A DNA stretch of 64,000 nt from Nymphaea colorata (lineage: Eukaryota; Streptophyta; Magnoliopsida; Nymphaeales; Nymphaeaceae). Location: NCBI RefSeq assembly GCF_008831285.2, contig NC_045150.1, positions 17,746,600 through 17,810,599 on the forward strand, read 5' to 3'. The position numbers were made by a program, and so were the translations under genes. Positions 46,401-64,000 of the stretch are shown piece after piece. The stretch's first letter is position 1. Every line of letters begins with the position of its first letter. The notes beneath the pieces are model-generated. The model saw only the letters and a list, made by a program, of their open reading frames with translations. It ran no database searches and was not told the DNA's origin.

Positions 46401-48722
46401 TGAGTTTCACAAAAAGATCCAAACTAAGTTTGATGCCAAGTTAAAAGTATTTCAAAGTGATGAGGGAGGCGAGTTTAATAGTACGGCCTTCATAGACTAT
46501 TTAAAAGAAAACAGCAAAAATCCTACTGTAAGACGCTTGAGCAAAATGGAGTGGTGGAGCACAAGCATAGATCTATCATAGAATTGGGTCTTACTATGTT
46601 GTTTCATAGCAATCTCCTAACTCAATTTTGGGTTGAGGTCTTTTTCTACTGTTGTATGGCTCATCAATCTTCTTCCTTCACATGTTTTACATATGCAAAG
46701 TTCATATGAAATTCTTTTCAAAAAACGCCCAGATTATTCGTGTCTTCGTGCTTTTAGATCTAGATGCTATCCTTATATTCGGGGTTATACAAATCATAAG
46801 TTTCAACTCAAATTTTTACCATGTGTGTTTGTTGGCTATAGCAATCATCATAGGGGGTATAGATGCCTTTATCCTCCCATTGGTCGGGTATATATCTCTG
46901 GACATGTTGTCTTTGATGAAGCCGTTTTTTCCTATCAAACTCCCACGTCAATCCCTAGGGCCATCACCTCTAATGCTGATTTTGTCTCTTTTTTCAGACT
47001 CGTCCAAGGATCATCATCTAGAGTCCCAATGTTTAGCACAGATGCATACCTTCTATGCATAATTTAGAAAACCCACCTTCTATTCTTCCCAGAGAGATAC
47101 CAAACACTACATTACCTCTCCAAATCACCCAACCTAGTCCATCTCCAGCCTCATCGACAGCCTACTCCTTGTCCACTCACCCTATGACCACTCATTTCAA
47201 AGCCAGAGTTATCAAACATAATCCCACGTATGCACTTACTACCACATTCATTCCAAAGGAACTGTCCCACTACTCCCTTGCTCTCAAACACTCGGGTTGG
47301 CATTGATAGATGAAATGACTGTTTTATAGGCTAATCACACTTGGGATTTTGTGCCTCGTACTTTAGACATGCATGTGATTGGTAGTTGTTGGGTTTTCAA
47401 AACTAAAGTAAAAGGAGATGGGTAGCTTGAAAGACTCAAGGCTAGCCTTGTAGTGCAAGGATATACTCAAATACAAGTTCTGGATTTCTTGAAAACCTTA
47501 TTACCAGTGGTAAAATTTCTTGCTTTTGATTGACCTCTCAAACAATTAGACGTCAAAAATGTTTTTCTTAATGGTCATCTACCAGAGTTGGTTTATATTG
47601 AACAACCTCTCAGATTTAAAGATTCATCCAAGTCACATCATGTTTGTCGCCTAAATCGAGCTCTCTATGGATTGAGACAAGCACCCAGGGCTTGGTATGA
47701 TAGATTTGCTCAATTCTTATCTTCTGTTGAATTTATTGCTAGCATGATTGATTCATCTCTCTTTGTTCGACGACAAAGCAAAACAGTTACTATTTTACTA
47801 CTGTATGTTGATTATATCATTCTTACAGAAAATTCTTCTTCGTTTATAACATCATTTCAAGCAACCATCAGGCAACAATTTGCTATGACAGATCTTGGGA
47901 ATCTGAAGTATTTCTTGGGGGTTCAAGTTGATGGAACTTCATCGGGCTTATTTATGTATCAGTCCAAATATGCACAAGACATCCTCTATAGAGCACAAAT
48001 GCAGACCTGTAATACTATGAGCACGCCTATGTCTGCCAATCTTAAATCTTCTGATGGGCAAGATCAATTGTATTCAAACCCTAGAGAATGTCGTAGCCTT
48101 GCAGGGGCTCTTCAATATCTTACTCTCACAAGGCCTGATCTCTCCTATGCTGTAAATTTCGCATGTCAATTCATGCATGCACTAGTGGTGAAGCATTTTC
48201 AACTTTTAAAGCGGATTCTCAGATATGTTAGAGGCACTTCTCAATATGGAATTCAATTTTGTAAATCCAAAGATTTGACTTTACGAGCCTTCTCTGACAC
48301 CAATTGGGCTGGCTGTCCAACTACACGACGCTCCACGTCCAGAAATTGTACATTCCATAGTCCCAATTGTATATCTTAGAGTTCTAAGACGCAACCAACT
48401 GTCGCTCGTTCATCTTGTGAGGCTGAATACCGAGCTCTTGTTGGAGCTGCTGCAAAAAATAAATGGATTACATTCATTTTACAAGATATTGGTGTATATT
48501 TTTTCAAAGCTCTTATTTTACTTTGTGGTAATGTCTCTGCACTACATACTACCATCATATTATCATCAAGCTTGTTTTTTATTCTCGCATGAAACACTTG
48601 GAACTTGATTATCATTTTGTTCGCAAACAAGTAGCACTGGGAAACATAGAGACTCAATTTGTGACAATCGAAGGCCAGCTAGCTGATCTCTTTACCAAGC
48701 CACTATGGCAGCAGCGTCCTTC

Positions 48723-48735
48723 AGTTGAGGGGGAA
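48723..48735 (+). promoter_or_regulatory. Copia polypurine tract
   Basis: AGTTGAGGGGGAA directly before the 3' LTR, the plus-strand primer. Confidence 0.85.
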
Positions 48736-49095
48736 TGATAACGCACGAGAAGATAAGGCACCAGCTGATAACGCACGAGAGGATAAGGCACCAGCTCCAG
48801 CTCACAATATTTCCATAAAATTAGGAGCAAGTGATACAGGCGATAACAATGGAAAGCAGATCAGGCCGTCGGTTTCTCCTATTCAAAAACAAGGAAGACA
48901 TTTAAGGAAACAGATTTTTCAAAATTGTAAACCGATAGAATCGGAAAAAGGGGCGCCTGATTTGAATTTGAATCTTTCTAAAACTTGTATAAATTCCATT
49001 TGAGAAAGGAAATCAGTCCACCGTGAATAAAGGACTGAGATCGTGGAAGTCGGAATATTTTTCCGAACATGGAGAAAATGACTTTTTTTTTAACT
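48736..49095 (+). repeat. Copia 3' LTR
   Basis: Begins TGATAACGCACGAGAAG and follows the 5' LTR closely to GGAATATTTTTCCGAAC (about 49065). The last 30-40 bp diverge, so the outer end and target duplication cannot be fixed. Confidence 0.85.
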
Positions 49096-51161
49096 ATCCA
49101 CTGATTTTACTGGGATGGATCTCGCTGCTGGATGCTTTCTCCATCTAAAGTATTCGTCTGTAGATGTATAACACAAATGTAATAACACGAAGGAAGGGGA
49201 AAAAAGGAACCATGTTGGATAAATAAAAGAGGCCTACCAGCTTATAGAGAAATAAGGGCCATATACTCTTCTTTCCGGAATCGCTGGACTGTCTTTATCG
49301 AAAAGAAGTGAATCATCAATTTATTAGTTTATTTGACACGTTCACACCAACGAAATTCAAAGCGAAAGCTTTGGCGGAGAGACCACTGGCCTTTTTTATA
49401 TTGAAATCTTTATGTTTGAGCTTCCCTTTTACAAACAAATTGAACCATTTGCACATTTGACGGTTGGAATTATTGAATTGATTTAATGATTCAATATTCA
49501 ATCAATCTCTTTTTCCTATTAGTGCGTATAATCATGTGTTATATTTGTATTATATATTAAATAAATAAGACTTTTAGACAAGTTGTATGATTATACAAAA
49601 TAATTCACATGATGGATTAAATAAGCAATTGATAAATTGATAAACAAAACCTTTTTTAAGAGCTATACAATTTTTCCATATTCAATATATTTACTTGATA
49701 TTAATTTTATTATTTATAATTAAATAAATACATTATTTAAGATATCATGTTGATGTCTTAACTATAATAGTTTGATTGATTACATAAAGACGCTTAATTA
49801 AATATAATATTAATTAATTAATTAATTGAAATTATTTTGTATGATTTAGTTGTAAATATTTTAAGTCAAATGGTGTATCAAATGGTGTATATGGCTATTA
49901 ATATTCTTATCATGCCATGTTGTTAAGCTGACTTGAGGCTTGGGTTTGGGAATTGGGAATTGCTGGAAAAGCAAAATCGTCCATATGTATATATATAAAG
50001 AGAGGTTGAACAACATATTCAACCTCCACTTTTTTTTTTGTCTTTCCATACCGATTCAAGGTCAAAATCAACTTTTATCTTTAATTTAGCTTTGTATCGC
50101 GAAAACTCATATTGTGTCCGACTTGGCCAAGTCAGTTGAGTCTTGTCCGAGTCATGGACGTGTGGATTGCTTGAGTGCTAACCCGTAACCCGCTAAGAGA
50201 ACAATCCTGATCCGACTCGGGCGCGAGGAACTCGGTTTGCCAACTATGCTTTTAATAAGCTCCCTACCCGACTGAATAGTTCAAGCAAGAGATTGGAAAC
50301 CGTCTACTGCTCAGCCAAAACCGACTACAGGCGAGTCTCAATCTCTGAAAATCACTGTTGTACCCGGTCATCCACATTTGATAGCCTCTGACAGAATCCC
50401 CATATTCCTTCAAGATGCCCAACAATCAGGTTTCGGTAAGCTTCCGCCTACTTGCCTCATATTTTTTATGATGGCGAGCGTCTTCTTGCTCACGATCGGC
50501 TTCATACCACTTTGGTAGCTCCACCACCAAATGGCTAGTTAAGACACCACAAACACTCACTCTCTGTTGTGGTTAGCAGAGCCAAACCGTCATCGATCTT
50601 CATTTTAAAAAAAAAAAAATCACTGGGCATCACATCCCTTTTAAGTAACAAGTTATAATAATAGCAGGTCGGTCTTACATTGATTTATTTTGGACCGGAC
50701 TCCTTACCTTTCCTATTCTCCTCCACTCATTCAGAAACCCTCAGGTTGTACCATTATCTACCTATAGCTTTGACTTGTGGAGAAAAAGTGAAGCGCGTAA
50801 GAATTAAACTATGACTGCGTCGCATTAAACAGGCACGGCCCACTTGGCATTTTGACCAAAGAATTGTGCATATAGCAATGAAATATGGTGATCTCTTGTC
50901 AGAAGGTTAGGCAATCTGGGACAGTCAAGCAGATATTACAACCTTGCCAGAAAAATGAAAAGGCCGTAGTTCGTGACGCAAAACTATACCGAAGCATAGT
51001 AATTTAACAAGATTGCAAATGCTACAACAATCATGCATCAGAACCACATGATAACTCAATATCGGCCAAAGGGATTACATACTTAGACAATGGACAAGGT
51101 CCCTAATACAACTCAGGGATGATCTACAGTTGATTATCGCAGGAACCATGTCATTTTGCAT
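49096..51161. other. No recognisable gene
   Basis: AT-rich spacer with TAATTAATTAATTAATTG near 49810 and a GC-richer patch at 50130-50420. It includes the 3' flank of RECQL4A; no gene seen. Confidence 0.6.

Positions 51162-64000
<12,839 letters not shown>

Larger units (their letters stand above)
43096..48720 (+). pseudogene. Copia pol polyprotein, broken and interrupted
   Basis: Protease begins FPNTGARSHVTDDP: the catalytic Asp of the usual D-S/T-G-A is Asn here. The GAG-pre-integrase part has VWHGRLDHPHHKIL and ICARCQMGKARHADF (about 43490-43640). The integrase core begins, is cut at 43823 by the nested element, and resumes at 46401 with FHKKIQTKFDAKLKVFQSDE and GGEF. RT shows RLNRALYGLRQAPRAWYDRF, LLYVDYIILT (the YVDD box is YVDY) and TDLGNLKYFLGVQV (47588-48240). 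RNase H shows AFSDTNWAGCPTTRRST and SSCEAEYRAL (48280-48440), and the end AKPLWQ-like region is decayed. Numerous stops; not functional. Confidence 0.85.
41673..49095 (+). mobile_element. Ty1/copia retrotransposon with both LTRs and a nested insertion
   Basis: 5' LTR 41673-42051, PBS TGGTATCAGAGC at 42052, gag, protease, integrase, reverse transcriptase and RNase H in copia order, purine tract before 48736, 3' LTR from 48736. The integrase region is interrupted by a 2577-bp PIF/Harbinger-like element (43824-46400). Without that insert the element would be about 4.85 kb, usual for copia. Many stops and frameshifts make it defective. LTRs differ at a moderate number of positions over the comparable part, so the insertion is not recent. 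Confidence 0.9.

Overview
This is plant nuclear DNA, almost certainly from an angiosperm. The base composition is AT-rich, introns are long with GT..AG borders, and most of the window is decayed transposable elements. Protein motifs are plant-specific (RECQ4A-type helicase, cytokinin-receptor N-terminus, nucleoredoxin with a C1-like tail, cold-shock glycine-rich protein, RNL resistance protein). I cannot fix the species. I see no bacterial, organellar or CRISPR-like system.

The one gene that looks intact is on the minus strand from 63432 down to 51162. It is the 3' part of a RECQL4A/BLM-class RecQ helicase. Fifteen exons splice in a single open frame of 653 residues (DEAH box, helicase motifs, RecQ-Ct zinc region, HRDC domain, stop codon). 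The first exons lie beyond the right edge. One intron (56317-62836, 6.5 kb) is swollen by nested hAT-type elements, two with perfect 8-bp target duplications and a third one nested inside.

Layout, left to right. 1-1020: broken RNL (ADR1-like) resistance gene fragment, then a TCGAG-rich repeat. 1021-5300: no sound gene; the 5' remnant of an LTR retrotransposon (PBS at 4184). 5314-13220: a captured mitochondrial-type beta-ketoacyl-ACP synthase exon, then a 7.4-kb block with long inverted ends that holds a cold-shock/glycine-rich pseudogene and copy A of a composite repeat. 14512-15046: C2-domain pseudogene. 15416-21560: copy B of the composite repeat, split by about 3 kb of foreign DNA. 22255-27893: a 5.6-kb PIF/Harbinger transposon with dead transposase, its partner ORF, and a captured cytokinin-receptor histidine-kinase exon. 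29330-32890: copy C of the composite repeat with two nucleoredoxin fragments. 33000-41670: mostly unassigned DNA with minisatellites and small exon-like remnants. 41673-49095: a Ty1/copia element with both LTRs, its integrase interrupted by a 2.6-kb PIF/Harbinger-like insertion. 49100-51160: spacer. 51162-63432: RECQL4A.

The most noteworthy theme is gene-fragment capture. At least four different host genes have been copied as genomic pieces, some with intron borders, into transposon bodies, and several of these bodies recur within the window. Empty-site comparison between repeat copies and perfect target duplications allow several elements to be delimited to the base. Everything here rests on reading and hand alignment; no database search was run.
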